Below are positions 1 through 8,199 of a stretch of DNA of 26,274 bases, piece by piece (positions within the stretch are counted from its first letter, which is position 1; each line of letters starts with the position of its first letter). The notes under the pieces were generated by a model, which saw nothing but the letters and a program-made list of their open reading frames with translations, did not search any database and had not been told where the DNA came from. Source of the stretch: Pleurobrachia bachei (lineage: Eukaryota > Ctenophora > Tentaculata > Cydippida > Pleurobrachiidae); contig AVPN01000566.1 in NCBI GenBank assembly GCA_000695325.1, forward strand, positions 12,890 through 39,163, read 5' to 3'. A program made the translations under genes and the position numbers.

Positions 1-213
1 GTATTAGACTAAATCGTTGAACAGGACAGACCTAAACAAGATAGTGGTTCATATGGGTCAAGTCTCCCCTACTAATACATAAAATGTATCATAGCACGGT
101 CAAGAAACCACAGTTCAGTTTGTTTTGTTCAAACTCTTGTCGAACAAGGCACGGTTCAGTAGGCATAAGGCTGCTGCTTGTTAGGTAGAGGACCTGCCTC
201 CTGCTGCGGTACT

Positions 214-263
214 TGTTGTCGGTGTGACCCTGGGCCCGGTAGTGAAACATCTTGCTGCCAGAC
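214..263. other. 50-bp tract that is the plain (unreversed) complement of homologous copies
   Basis: Read left to right, 214-263 starts tgttgtcggt and ends gctgccagac. The homologous positions 2260-2309 (copy C) and 1463-1512 (copy B) start acaacagcca and end cgacggtctg. All 50 positions are Watson-Crick complements in the same direction. The flanks (gcggtact on the left, tgtcacccc on the right) are identical in all three copies. Reversal does not explain it, because the tract is not a mirror repeat. Confidence 0.95.
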
Positions 264-714
264 TGTCACCCCGCCCTGAGTAACCAGAACCTGGGGCATG
301 CTGTTAGCCCTCCTGCAGCTGACACAACACAAATCATTGCACACCAGGATAAAGGACAGGAAGATAGGGATTAGAGAGAGAACCATGGTGCAATAAGATA
401 TCTGGGATAGGACGTTGATAAAGGTCAGCACTCGAACACAAGGATCAATCGTTGTTTTTCCGCCAATCGTCATGTAGTTATTACCATCATTAACACAGAT
501 ACACCGATCTTCACCCGTCAGCCTGTTTGTCTGTGTGTAACAGGGGTATTTGATGTATAACTCCATACCGTTGTACCACATACACGCCAGTTGCCAGAAC
601 AAAACAACGATATGAGCCAAGAAAAAAGGTATCCAAATTCCGAGAGGCCACCGCTTCCCTAGGTAGTGTGCCCCAAACATACACCCAGCCATACCGATAG
701 CAGGGAAAAGGAGG

Positions 715-737
715 ATGGTACCATTGTCTTATACATG
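715..737. other. 23-bp tract that is the plain (unreversed) complement of homologous copies
   Basis: Positions 715-737 (atggtaccat at the left, atacatg at the right) are the exact complement, in the same direction, of 2761-2783 in copy C and 1964-1986 in copy B (taccatggta at the left, tatgtac at the right). The left flank (gggaaaaggagg) is shared by all three copies, and the right flank (gagacttcc) matches copy B. The change puts an in-frame TAA into copy A on the minus strand. Confidence 0.93.
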
Positions 738-1175
738 GAGACTTCCATGCCACTCAGCCGATACCCCGCCAACAAAACCGCAGAGCAGGAACACTGCTCC
801 AATGACGGTGTAAGACACGCCAAGCCGGAAGTAGTGCTTCCTATCTTGTTTGTTGATCATTGTGCTAGATAGAGAGGGATACAAGGTGTTTACAACAAGA
901 GAAAACAGAGAGAGAAGGAAGGAGAAAGGTGGGACTGACACGATGGGTGTTTAGAAAGTGCGCGGCACATAATAACAGAGAGTGCTTACAATGACAAATT
1001 GTTATAAAGAAAAACTACACACAGTGCAGCAGCAACTGTACACTCGGACAAACACACACGTGAAACGGCATCCCCCGCAAGGTGTGTCCAATTTAGCATT
1101 GTTGGGTAGAAAAAATATCATGAAAATCGCAGAGTTTTTTATTAGTTCTTGTATTGGGCTAAAATCTGAGTGTTT

Positions 1176-1330
1176 TTAGAAAGAATGAGGGACCTGTCCG
1201 GGAGGTGGTTGCTGTAGAAGTTGTTGTTTCTTTGGAAGTGGCCCTGCTCCTGCTGCGGGTGCGGTCCCACTGCTACTACCGGGCTGCTCGTCTGTCCTGT
1301 ATGTGATGACCTGCCGCTGACCTGCCGCTA
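1176..1330 (-). pseudogene. Duplicated 3' end fragment of four-TM paralogue D
   Basis: This stretch matches 3220-3363, the C-terminal coding end of paralogue D (proline/glutamine-rich tail and stop), with a few substitutions. It is cut off at about 1319-1330, where copy B begins, so it carries no membrane segment. It shows that the duplicated unit ran from inside D leftward through copy C. It is not expected to encode a protein alone. Confidence 0.85.
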
Positions 1331-1404
1331 AAATGTATCATAGCACGGTCAAGAAACCACAGTTCAGTTTGTTTTGTTCAAACTCTTGTCGAACAAGGCA
1401 CGGT

Positions 1405-2012
1405 TCAGTAGGCATAAGGCTGCTGCTTGTTAGGTAGAGGACCTGCCTCCTGCTGCGGTACTACAACAGCCACACTGGGACCCGGGCCATCACTTTGTAG
1501 AACGACGGTCTGTGTCACCCCGCCCTGAGTAACCAGAACCTGGGGCATGCTGTTAGCCCTCCTGCAGCTGACACAACACAAATCATTGCACACCAGGATA
1601 AAGGACAGGAAGATAGGGATTAGAGAGAGAACCATGGTGCAATAAGATATCTGGGATAGGACGTTGATAAAGGTCAGCACTCGAACACAAGGATCAATCG
1701 TTGTTTTTCCGCCAATCGTCATGTAGTTATTACCATCATTAACACAGATACACCGATCTTCACCCGTCAGCCTGTTTGTCTGTGTGTAACAGGGGTATTT
1801 GATGTATAACTCCATACCGTTGTACCACATACACGCCAGTTGCCAGAACAAAACAACGATATGAGCCAAGAAAAAAGGTATCCAAATTCCGAGAGGCCAC
1901 CGCTTCCCTAGGTAGTGTGCCCCAAACATACACCCAGCCATACCGATAGCAGGGAAAAGGAGGTACCATGGTAACAGAATATGTACGAGACTTCCATGCC
2001 ACTCAGCCGATA
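1405..2012 (-). pseudogene. Copy B: 5'-truncated four-TM protein gene
   Basis: The copy is identical or nearly identical to copy C from the stop at 1405 up to about 2012, and encodes the end of extracellular loop 1, TM2, TM3, the cysteine loop, TM4 and the C-terminal tail. At about 2013 homology ends abruptly in unrelated AT-rich sequence, so TM1 and the family start codon are missing. No in-frame ATG was seen upstream of the break. The first usable methionine is internal, at 1941. Most likely it is a truncated by-product of tandem duplication. Its two segments matching the complement tracts of copy A have the normal (copy C) sequence. Confidence 0.8.
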
Positions 2013-2201
2013 CATGATTTAATGACCATCTACCAAAAAATTTTAGGTATTAGACTAAATCGTTGAACAGGACAGACCTAAACAAGATAGTGGTTCATAT
2101 GGGTCAAGTCTCCCCTACTAATACATAAAATGTATCATAGCACGGTCAAGAAACCACAGTTCAGTTTGTTTTGTTCAAACTCTTGTCGAACAAGGCACGG
2201 T

Positions 2202-2906
2202 TCAGTAGGCATAAGGCTGCTGCTTGTTAGGTAGAGGACCTGCCTCCTGCTGCGGTACTACAACAGCCACACTGGGACCCGGGCCATCACTTTGTAGAAC
2301 GACGGTCTGTGTCACCCCGCCCTGAGTAACCAGAACCTGGGGCATGCTGTTAGCCCTCCTGCAGCTGACACAACACAAATCATTGCACACCAGGATAAAG
2401 GACAGGAAGATAGGGATTAGAGAGAGAACCATGGTGCAATAAGATATCTGGGATAGGACGTTGATAAAGGTCAGCACTCGAACACAAGGATCAATCGTTG
2501 TTTTTCCGCCAATCGTCATGTAGTTATTACCATCATTAACACAGATACACCGATCTTCACCCGTCAGCCTGTTTGTCTGTGTGTAACAGGGGTATTTGAT
2601 GTATAACTCCATACCGTTGTACCACATACACGCCAGTTGCCAGAACAAAACAACGATATGAGCCAAGAAAAAAGGTATCCAAATTCCGAGAGGCCACCGC
2701 TTCCCTAGGTAGTGTGCCCCAAACATACACCCAGCCATACCGATAGCAGGGAAAAGGAGGTACCATGGTAACAGAATATGTACAAGGCTTCCATGCCACT
2801 CAGCCGATACTCCCCCAACAAAACCGCAGAGTAGAAACACTGCTCCAATAACGGTGTACGACACGCCAAGCCGGAAGTAGTGCTTCCGATCCTGTTTGCC
2901 GATCAT
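2202..2906 (-). CDS. Copy C: intact four-transmembrane protein of unknown function (234 aa)
   Basis: A single open exon on the minus strand. I chose the start at 2906 because paralogue D starts at the matching place (both begin M-x-x-K-x-D-R-K). An in-frame extension to 2987 would add 27 hydrophobic residues. Visible features are four hydrophobic segments (about residues 15-37, 46-70, 73-98 and 141-170), a loop between TM3 and TM4 with several cysteines (FPCY/YPCY, RCIC, DPCV), a cysteine-rich stretch just after TM4 (NDLCCVSCRR) and a Pro/Gln-rich tail ending QQPYAY. The topology resembles tetraspan or MS4A-like proteins, but the tetraspanin CCG motif is absent and I do not recognise the family. 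It is probably a plasma-membrane or vesicle protein. Neighbouring copies show recent tandem expansion. Confidence 0.75.
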   Translation of the reverse strand: MIGKQDRKHYFRLGVSYTVIGAVFLLCGFVGGVSAEWHGSLVHILLPWYLLFPAIGMAGCMFGAHYLGKRWPLGIWIPFFLAHIVVLFWQLACMWYNGMELYIKYPCYTQTNRLTGEDRCICVNDGNNYMTIGGKTTIDPCVRVLTFINVLSQISYCTMVLSLIPIFLSFILVCNDLCCVSCRRANSMPQVLVTQGGVTQTVVLQSDGPGPSVAVVVPQQEAGPLPNKQQPYAY

Positions 2907-3219
2907 AGTGCTAGATAGAGAGGGATACAAGGTGTTTACAACAAGAGAAAACAGAGAGAGAAGGAAGGAGAAAGGTGGGACTGACACGATGGGTGTTTAG
3001 AAAGTGCGCGGCACATAATAACAGAGAGTGCTTACAATGACAAATTGTTATAAAGAAAAACTACACACAGTGCAGCAGCAACTGTACACACGGACAAACA
3101 TATACGAAACGGCATCCCCCGCAATAAGGTGTGTCCAATTTAGCATTGTTGGGTAGAAAAAAATATCATGAAAATCGCAGAGATTTTTATTAGTTCTTGG
3201 GCTAAAATCTGAGTGTTTT

Positions 3220-3970
3220 TTAGAAAGAATGAGGGACCTGTCCGGGAGGTGGTTGCTGTAGAAGTTGTTGTTTCTTTGGTAGAGGCCCTGCTCCTGCTGC
3301 GGGTGCGGCCCCACTGCTACTACCGGGCTGCTCGTCTGTCCTATATGTGATAACCTGCCGCTGGACCTCAATGGCCTGCTGGGGTACCCCTGGCTGGCCA
3401 CCGGTCACAATAACCTGTGGCATGCTACTAGCCCTCCTGCAGCTGATACAACACAAATCATTGCACACCAGAATAAAGGACAGGAAGAGAGGGACGACCG
3501 CAAAACACAGGACAGCATAGGAGATATTAGCTGCAATAGCTGCTATATTTAGGGCTCTAACACATCTATCAATAGTGGACGGCCGTATCATAATCCTGCC
3601 CTGTACACATACACCTCGTCTTGTCTTGGTAGTAGTTGGTTTGAACATAACACGGGAACCGATCCAATAGATACGCCTTTTCAAAGTTCATGTAGATAAG
3701 ATAGAAGGTAATGGCCCCGAGGGAGAGGAAGAAAAATGGGAACCACACACCGAGAGGCCACCGTTTACCTGTTCGGGCAGCCATCCACAGACACCCACCC
3801 ATAGCGATAAGAGGGAATGCAGCCCAGTAGGGAACCAGGAGATGAAATGTTGCAGTGTGCCATTCAGCCGATATACCAGCCACGAAGGCGCCTGCTAGCA
3901 GTGGTACAGACATAGCAAGGAAGCATATTGCTAGCTGTTTGTAGTATTTTCTGTCTCGTTTCTCCAACAT
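3220..3970 (-). pseudogene. Copy D: diverged four-TM paralogue with a frameshift in the TM3-TM4 loop
   Basis: The gene starts at 3970 (an in-frame TAG lies just upstream, so this start is firm). It encodes TM1-TM3 and the first loop cysteines up to RCMC, then runs into a stop at 3569. The second half (TM4, cysteine-rich NDLCCISCRR, Pro/Gln-rich tail, stop at 3220) continues in another frame. The switch must occur within about 28 nt around 3575-3605, too short for an intron, so one indel separates the two halves. It is similar to copy C along its length but clearly diverged. The tail is longer (ends QVPHSF) and contains GSSSGAAPAAGAG-like low complexity. It could be a recent pseudogene or an otherwise intact gene with a one-base assembly error. 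Confidence 0.7.
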
Positions 3971-4394
3971 ATCCTACATTGGAATGAATGGGTTAGTTTT
4001 TGGGGGTTGGGGGAGTAGTACACCGTTATTATAACCAGTTTTTAGTGGTAAAAACACCCCACTTTGGGCCCATAATTCCCGGTTTTAGAAAAACGCCGAC
4101 GGTTCTCAAACAAGGGGTAAGGGTAGGAGTGGGAGGGATAACAAACAGTTTTATCTTTTTTCTTCTGTAACTGACAATGCTAACAGGTGGCTTGGTATAT
4201 TTCAAGTAGGTAATCTCAGATTCAATAGATCCAAAGTGGAGAGATCTCCCTTTCTCCACCACATACAGATACAGAGAGGCAATATTATACAGGCACGCTG
4301 AGCAGCTGAGAGTGTAAACATTACTCCAGCTCTCTCAGCTCCCTGGCAGCACTCCTATTGGCTACCTACAGTCATGTGATTCAGATGCAGCGTG

Positions 4395-4400
4395 CACGTG
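4395..4400. promoter_or_regulatory. E-box CACGTG
   Basis: CACGTG lies within gtgcacgtgac about 425 bp upstream of the start of copy D, with an ATTGG (CCAAT box in reverse) about 40 bp to its left. This is the binding core for bHLH-zip factors (USF/MITF/TFEB class). The regulatory role is inferred from motif and position only. Confidence 0.35.
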
Positions 4401-4452
4401 ACAGAGTTTATGCCATATTTGGGCAGCGCGGCAGAGTCACGAGGTCGCCATT

Positions 4453-4470
4453 TATTCCATACATGGAATA
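4453..4470. promoter_or_regulatory. 18-bp inverted repeat (8-bp arms, 2-nt centre), CArG-like
   Basis: TATTCCAT and ATGGAATA are perfect inverted arms around AC. The core CCATACATGG differs from an SRF CArG box, CC(A/T)6GG, at one position. It sits in the promoter-like stretch upstream of the four-TM array. A dimeric DNA-binding protein site is plausible but untested. Confidence 0.35.
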
Positions 4471-4918
4471 ATAGGTCGGATGCTGCTAGCTAAGCTAATT
4501 CACTGTGTTCTGTGTGTGCGTGTTTGGCGGACGAACAAAGGAACGGACAAAGAAGGCAGGCGAGTGGTTCCGGGTGTAAATGTCCCTAATTGAGCATATT
4601 ACCGGCATATTCTGGTATCTACAGCTGGCATTAGTTGAGAGGGGACGCTGGGCGGCTCATTTCGTGCTTGAAACAAGAAAAAGGGCCACAAAAAGTTGGC
4701 AAAAACTGGTAAACAAGATGTAAACCGATTGGCTGTTTCTTAATATCGGAAATACACGTAGCAGCAGCTCTCAACTATTAGCAGATAGCAAACTTAGATT
4801 ATTAGGAGGTTTTTGTTGCAGGAATGACATGCTGAATCTACATGCTTCACGTGTTGTGTATTTAGGGAGCGTAATCAGGGCCCCGCAGATAATATACAGT
4901 GTGATATTATAGGACGTG

Positions 4919-5086
4919 ATGGATAATAGAGTCACGGCTCGTGCTGACACTGTGAAGAATCATTTCTGGATGAGCGATGATGGGATAGTGTTGGTTTTTA
5001 GGGATCAGGACAAAACAGGCGATAATGCAGTTTCACTGAACATAGATTCCATCTCTCTCCATGAGGAATCCGGATCGTCGAATTAG
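4919..5086 (+). CDS. Possible small protein, 55 aa, unknown
   Basis: An ORF of 56 codons including the stop, with a G at -3 and a G at +4 around its ATG and an in-frame TAG nine bases upstream. The product is hydrophilic and mixed in composition (starts MDNRVTARAD, contains WMSDDG and VFRDQDK). It has no hydrophobic segment and is not low complexity, which is why I list it. It could be a chance ORF, a uORF-type peptide or a terminal exon. There is no supporting neighbour or splice evidence. Confidence 0.25.
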   Translation: MDNRVTARADTVKNHFWMSDDGIVLVFRDQDKTGDNAVSLNIDSISLHEESGSSN

Positions 5087-5484
5087 CAGAAAGGTGATCA
5101 GATAGAGGCAAAACGAGTACACCACTTACCGGTCTTGTAGTCTTCTTTTTTACAATTTGTTTTTTCTCCAACCCTGTGTGTGTGTTTACCCTCGCGTTGG
5201 TTTTGGATCTTCTAGAGAGGAGCGAAAAAGAAGAATTGAAAGAGTTGGTGGAAATCGAAAATGCTGCACATATATTGAAAATATAGACGGAGCTAAACAT
5301 TCTCACACACATATAATATTTGAATATACACACTCATGCAGAAACAGTAATATTATGATGGAAAAGTTGTAGAGGGATGGGTTGTAGAGGGATAGGTTGA
5401 AGAGATCCAAAACCAACGCAGAATGGGAGGACAGCACACAGGGAATGGCTAAATAAAGAATCTCTCTCTGTGTCAGTATGCGCG

Positions 5485-5492
5485 TGACGTCA
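5485..5492. promoter_or_regulatory. CRE palindrome TGACGTCA (first copy)
   Basis: A perfect TGACGTCA in gcgcgTGACGTCAcgccg, the CREB/ATF consensus, about 470 bp upstream of the first zinc-finger ATG. The second copy is at 6509-6516. The GC-rich context suits a promoter. Confidence 0.5.
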
Positions 5493-5668
5493 CGCCGTTA
5501 CAGGCACTCACGCGCACATAGCAGGCGTTCATACATCGCTCAATATGCGTTTCAGCGTGGAGTGTTTTGTATGTTCGTATGTGTGTGTGTGTACATTTAA
5601 TTCCGGCCAATTGTGTAGGGATTTCTATTGATCGACTGCTCCTTTCAATTCTACAGCTTTCTATGTTT

Positions 5669-5938
5669 TGCTTTTGACACCCCTTCTTTGTTTTGGTATC
5701 TATTTTTGCTTTTGACACCCCTTCTTTGTTTTGGTATCTATTTTTGCTTTTGACACCCCTTCTTTGTTTTGGTATCTATTTTTGCTTTTGACACCCCTTC
5801 TTTGTTTTGGTATCTATTTTTGCTTTTGACACCCCTTCTTTGTTTTGGTATCTATTTTTGCTTTTGACACCCCTTCTTTGTTTTGGTATCTATTTTTGCT
5901 TTTGACACCCCTTCTTTGTTCAGTTTGGTATCTGTGTT
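5669..5938 (+). repeat. 38-bp pyrimidine-rich minisatellite, 7 units
   Basis: Units start at 5669, 5707, 5745, 5783, 5821, 5859 and 5897 with the consensus beginning tgcttttgacacccc and continuing ttctttgttttggtatcta. Units are essentially identical, except that the last carries a 4-nt change that introduces CAG (tttgttcagtttgg). That CAG follows a pyrimidine-rich stretch, so the last unit resembles a 3' splice site just before the zinc-finger start codon. It is a direct tandem repeat without spacers, so it is not a CRISPR array. Confidence 0.9.
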
Positions 5939-5961
5939 TCTCTGACCACCCTTGTGTTGCC

Positions 5962-6480
5962 ATGATAGTCATGTCAGCTTTGCGTGTTGACCAGTCCGAT
6001 TTGGAGTGCCGGGTCTGGACCTGCTCCAAATATCCCCACCTTTACTCGTCTTCGCCTTCCTCTCCCTGTACAGAGGTGTTATCTGATGCCATAAAGTTCC
6101 GGACACACATTCGCAGGGCACACCAAAATGTTGACTTCCCGAAACAGTTCCTGTGTCCCGTGCCTGATTGTAATCAGTTTACCAAAGTTTGGACGAGATT
6201 TCAGTTCCTTCGAAATCACTATGATTGTATGCACCGTGATGGCCAACCCTACACATGCTCAGTTTGTACCAAAACCTTCTCATCTCGAACAACGTGGAAG
6301 AGACACTATAGGGACTGCTCGAGTGGGTTAATACAGTGTGGTCAGTGCGAGAGAAAGTTTAGTGGCTACTCCTCCCTTTCTCGACATGTCAAGGAGAAAC
6401 ACACACAGGACCGCCAAACCATCACTGCCACTTCTACACCAACAGAATGGGAGGACAGCACACAGGGAATGGCTAAATAA
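5962..6480 (+). pseudogene. Truncated ATMIN/ASCIZ-like copy: zinc fingers only (172 aa)
   Basis: The ATG at 5962 corresponds to the start of the full-length gene at 6796. The reading frame is open through all four fingers and then, at the duplication junction (about 6442), runs into sequence from upstream of the promoter. It ends after a foreign tail (EWEDSTQGMAK). The stop TAA (6478-6480) lies inside an AATAAA hexamer (6476-6481), so the copy has both a stop and a possible poly(A) signal. It lacks the glutamine-rich region and all TQT motifs that bind dynein light chain in this family. It may be a non-functional duplicate or a fingers-only protein that could compete for DNA with the full protein. 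The second possibility is inference. Confidence 0.7.
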
Positions 6481-6508
6481 AGAATCTCTCTCTGTGTCAG
6501 TATGCGCG

Positions 6509-6516
6509 TGACGTCA
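6509..6516. promoter_or_regulatory. CRE palindrome TGACGTCA (second copy)
   Basis: Identical to the site at 5485-5492 and carried by the tandem duplication. It lies about 280 bp upstream of the ATG of the full-length ATMIN/ASCIZ-like gene, so that gene and its truncated copy would share promoter elements. Confidence 0.5.
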
Positions 6517-6692
6517 CGCCGTTACAGGCACTCACGCGCACATAGCAGGCGTTCATACATCGCTCAATATGCGTTTCAGCGTGGAGTGTTTTGTATGTTC
6601 GTATGTGTGTGTGTGTACATTTAATTCCGGCCAATTGTGTAGGGATTTCTATTGATCGACTGCTCCTTTCAATTCTACAGCTTTCTATGTTT

Positions 6693-6772
6693 TGCTTTTG
6701 ACACCCCTTCTTTGTTTTGGTATCTATTTTTGCTTTTGACACCCCTTCTTTGTTCAGTTTGGTATCTGTGTT
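6693..6772 (+). repeat. Same 38-bp minisatellite, 2 units
   Basis: Units start at 6693 and 6731. The second is the CAG-bearing end unit that directly precedes the ATG-proximal sequence. This is the counterpart of the seven-unit array at 5669 in the other half of the tandem duplication, showing rapid copy-number change. Confidence 0.9.
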
Positions 6773-6795
6773 TCTCTGACCACCCTTGTGTTGCC

Positions 6796-8007
6796 ATGAT
6801 AGTCATGTCAGCTTTGCGTGTTGACCAGTCCGATTTGGAGTGCCGGGTCTGGACCTGCTCCAAATATCCCCACCTTTACTCGTCTTCGCCTTCCTCTCCC
6901 TGTACAGAGGTGTTATCTGATGCCATAAAGTTCCGGACACACATTCGACGGGCACACCAAACTGTTGACTTCCCGAAACAGTTCCTGTGTCCCGTGCCTG
7001 ATTGTAATCAGTTTACCAAAGTTTGGACGAGATTTCAGTTCCTTCGAAATCACTATGATTGTATGCACCGTGATGGCCAACCCTACACATGCTCAGTTTG
7101 TACCAAAACCTTCTCATCTCGAACAACGTGGAAGAGACACTATAGGGACTGCTCGAGTGGGTTAATACAGTGTGGTCAGTGCGAGAGAAAGTTTAGTGGC
7201 TACTCCTCCCTTTCTCGACATGTCAAGGAGAAACACACACAGGACCGCCAAACCATCACTGCCACTTCTACACCAACAGACGCGGGAGCACGACTTATTA
7301 TCAGCCTTGTAAAAGAGATACAACAAATGCAGGCAAATATGGCAGCAAGTAGTACTAGTACTAACTCAGAACTTGGGAATACGATTCTAATAGAAACGAG
7401 ACCGCCTACACAATCAACCCCGCAGAGTGAGTCACATTGTGAATCACATTGTGAATCACAACAACAACAACATGATTTGTTACCGGAGAAGAGGCGTCGT
7501 TTAGCGGCGCTTCCTACACCTGTACCACCAGTACCTACAGGCTGGGCAGGTTGGGGAGACACGAGACCAGAAGATGGGTACCATTTTGAAGTTCCGAACT
7601 CAGCAACACGCCAACAGCAACAGCAACACTATTGGAACGAATTCAGTACTCAAACAGTCACAGAACACAGCTCCTTCGGCACGCAGACCCTCCTTTGTTC
7701 GGATGACCCATTTTCCCTGTCAGATTGCGATTTTGTGGAATATCTGGACGGGGAGGTACAAACTGAGGAGAGGGTGGATAGGGTGTGTTTTGCATCTCAA
7801 ACCGCCGCTGGAAAGGACGGTCAGGAGGGAGGGCCAACATCAGATAGGGACTGTCAGACTAACTGGTATACAAACAGTATTCAGACACAGACCAAAGTGA
7901 GAAAGGAGAGGGAGAATCATGGTGGAAGTTGGTTGGATATGGAGACTCAGACCGTACAAGATCCTCAACCATCACTGTGCAGTGAAACTCAAACCATGGA
8001 TTTCTAA
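6796..8007 (+). CDS. ATMIN: ATMIN/ASCIZ-like zinc-finger transcription factor (403 aa)
   Basis: A single open exon from ATG 6796. Four zinc fingers match the ATMIN/ASCIZ order: C16/C21/H49/H54, C65/C70/H86/H91, a C2HC finger C99/C102/H115/C119, and C126/C129/H142/H147. A Gln-rich middle follows (Gln runs at about 222-225 and 273-277) with basic KRRR at 232-235. The C-terminus is studded with LC8-binding-type motifs: TQT at 285, 296, 364, 384 and 398, plus VQT 321, SQT 334 and CQT 353. In known animals ASCIZ activates the gene for dynein light chain DYNLL1 and is restrained when LC8 fills these motifs, a feedback sensor. Human ATMIN is about 820 aa, so this is short. The ORF is open upstream through the minisatellite, but the ATG at 6796 is the first plausible start. 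SETD1 begins 193 bp downstream on the same strand. Confidence 0.82.
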   Translation: MIVMSALRVDQSDLECRVWTCSKYPHLYSSSPSSPCTEVLSDAIKFRTHIRRAHQTVDFPKQFLCPVPDCNQFTKVWTRFQFLRNHYDCMHRDGQPYTCSVCTKTFSSRTTWKRHYRDCSSGLIQCGQCERKFSGYSSLSRHVKEKHTQDRQTITATSTPTDAGARLIISLVKEIQQMQANMAASSTSTNSELGNTILIETRPPTQSTPQSESHCESHCESQQQQHDLLPEKRRRLAALPTPVPPVPTGWAGWGDTRPEDGYHFEVPNSATRQQQQQHYWNEFSTQTVTEHSSFGTQTLLCSDDPFSLSDCDFVEYLDGEVQTEERVDRVCFASQTAAGKDGQEGGPTSDRDCQTNWYTNSIQTQTKVRKERENHGGSWLDMETQTVQDPQPSLCSETQTMDF

Positions 8008-8199
8008 TGAATATCATATGGGGACCCTTTTTTATCACCTGTATATATTTGATGTTGTTTATGAGTTGTACCGGATTATGAAGCTCTAACTTGTTCCCTA
8101 ATCTTTGTAATCCTTAGCTCCCACTTTTTCAAACCCCTATCTTTTATTATGTAGCGCTAATGATCTCGGTGTATAACAAGTGGAACTATAAAACAACCC

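Larger units (their letters stand above)
156..860 (-). pseudogene. Copy A: four-TM protein gene broken by complement tracts
   Basis: This minus-strand copy aligns without gaps with intact copy C. The 5' part, from a methionine at 860-858, encodes TM1 and then stops in frame (TAA inside tract 715-737) just after the HGSL position of the family. The 3' part stays open from an internal Met at 692 to the stop at 156 and keeps TM2, TM3, the cysteine-bearing loop and TM4. Its C-terminal tail differs from copies B and C over about 17 residues, because tract 214-263 is the plain complement of theirs. Outside the two tracts it is nearly identical to the other copies, so decay is not gradual. A shorter protein from Met 692 could in principle be made, but it would lack TM1. 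Calling it a pseudogene is an inference that depends on the tracts being real. Confidence 0.75.
1..3363. repeat. Tandem array of a ~2 kb unit: 1-1330 repeats 2047-3363, with a third partial copy at 1331-2013
   Basis: Bases 1-1330 align with 2047-3363 at a constant offset of 2046 through the gene body (156 matches 2202, 264 matches 2310). Later small indels shift the offset slightly. A third copy of the gene's 3' two-thirds lies at about 1331-2013, at offset 797 to the copy near 2200. The unit covers one four-membrane-segment gene, its upstream region and the last ~140 bp of the next paralogue. At the 1319-1332 junction a short piece (gacctgccgct) is itself doubled, which marks a recombination scar. 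The right end of the third copy breaks at about 2013 into ~33 bp of unrelated sequence before the next unit starts at 2047. Confidence 0.9.
3971..5418. other. Intergenic / presumed promoter region between the four-TM array and the zinc-finger locus
   Basis: No convincing long coding sequence was seen on either strand. The part at 4300-4480 looks promoter-like: an ATTGG (inverted CCAAT) at about 4357, an E-box CACGTG at 4395-4400 and a near-CArG palindrome at 4453-4470. The minus-strand ORF at 4029-4262 and the overlapping ORFs at 4998-5372 have no family features and are probably chance. One short ORF (4919-5086) is listed separately. Confidence 0.5.
5419..7276 (+). repeat. Tandem duplication covering promoter, minisatellite and zinc-finger exon (5419-6442 and 6443-7276)
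   Basis: The sequence starting cagaatggga at 5419 recurs at 6443, exactly 1024 bp later. Identity continues through the CRE site, the GT-rich tract, the 38-bp minisatellite and the finger-coding region to about 7276. The second unit is 190 bp shorter because it has five fewer 38-bp minisatellite units. In the coding part only a few substitutions were seen (for example Asn/Thr after the first finger), so the duplication is young. Confidence 0.9.

Noticed and set aside
214-263. Ordinary micro-inversion as the explanation of the divergent tract in copy A
   Set aside because: The reverse complement of copy C over this interval does not match. Only the unreversed complement matches, at all 50 positions.
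5669-5938. Possible CRISPR array (regular 38-bp repeats)
   Set aside because: Units are directly adjacent with no variable spacers, and the DNA is animal nuclear. It is a minisatellite.
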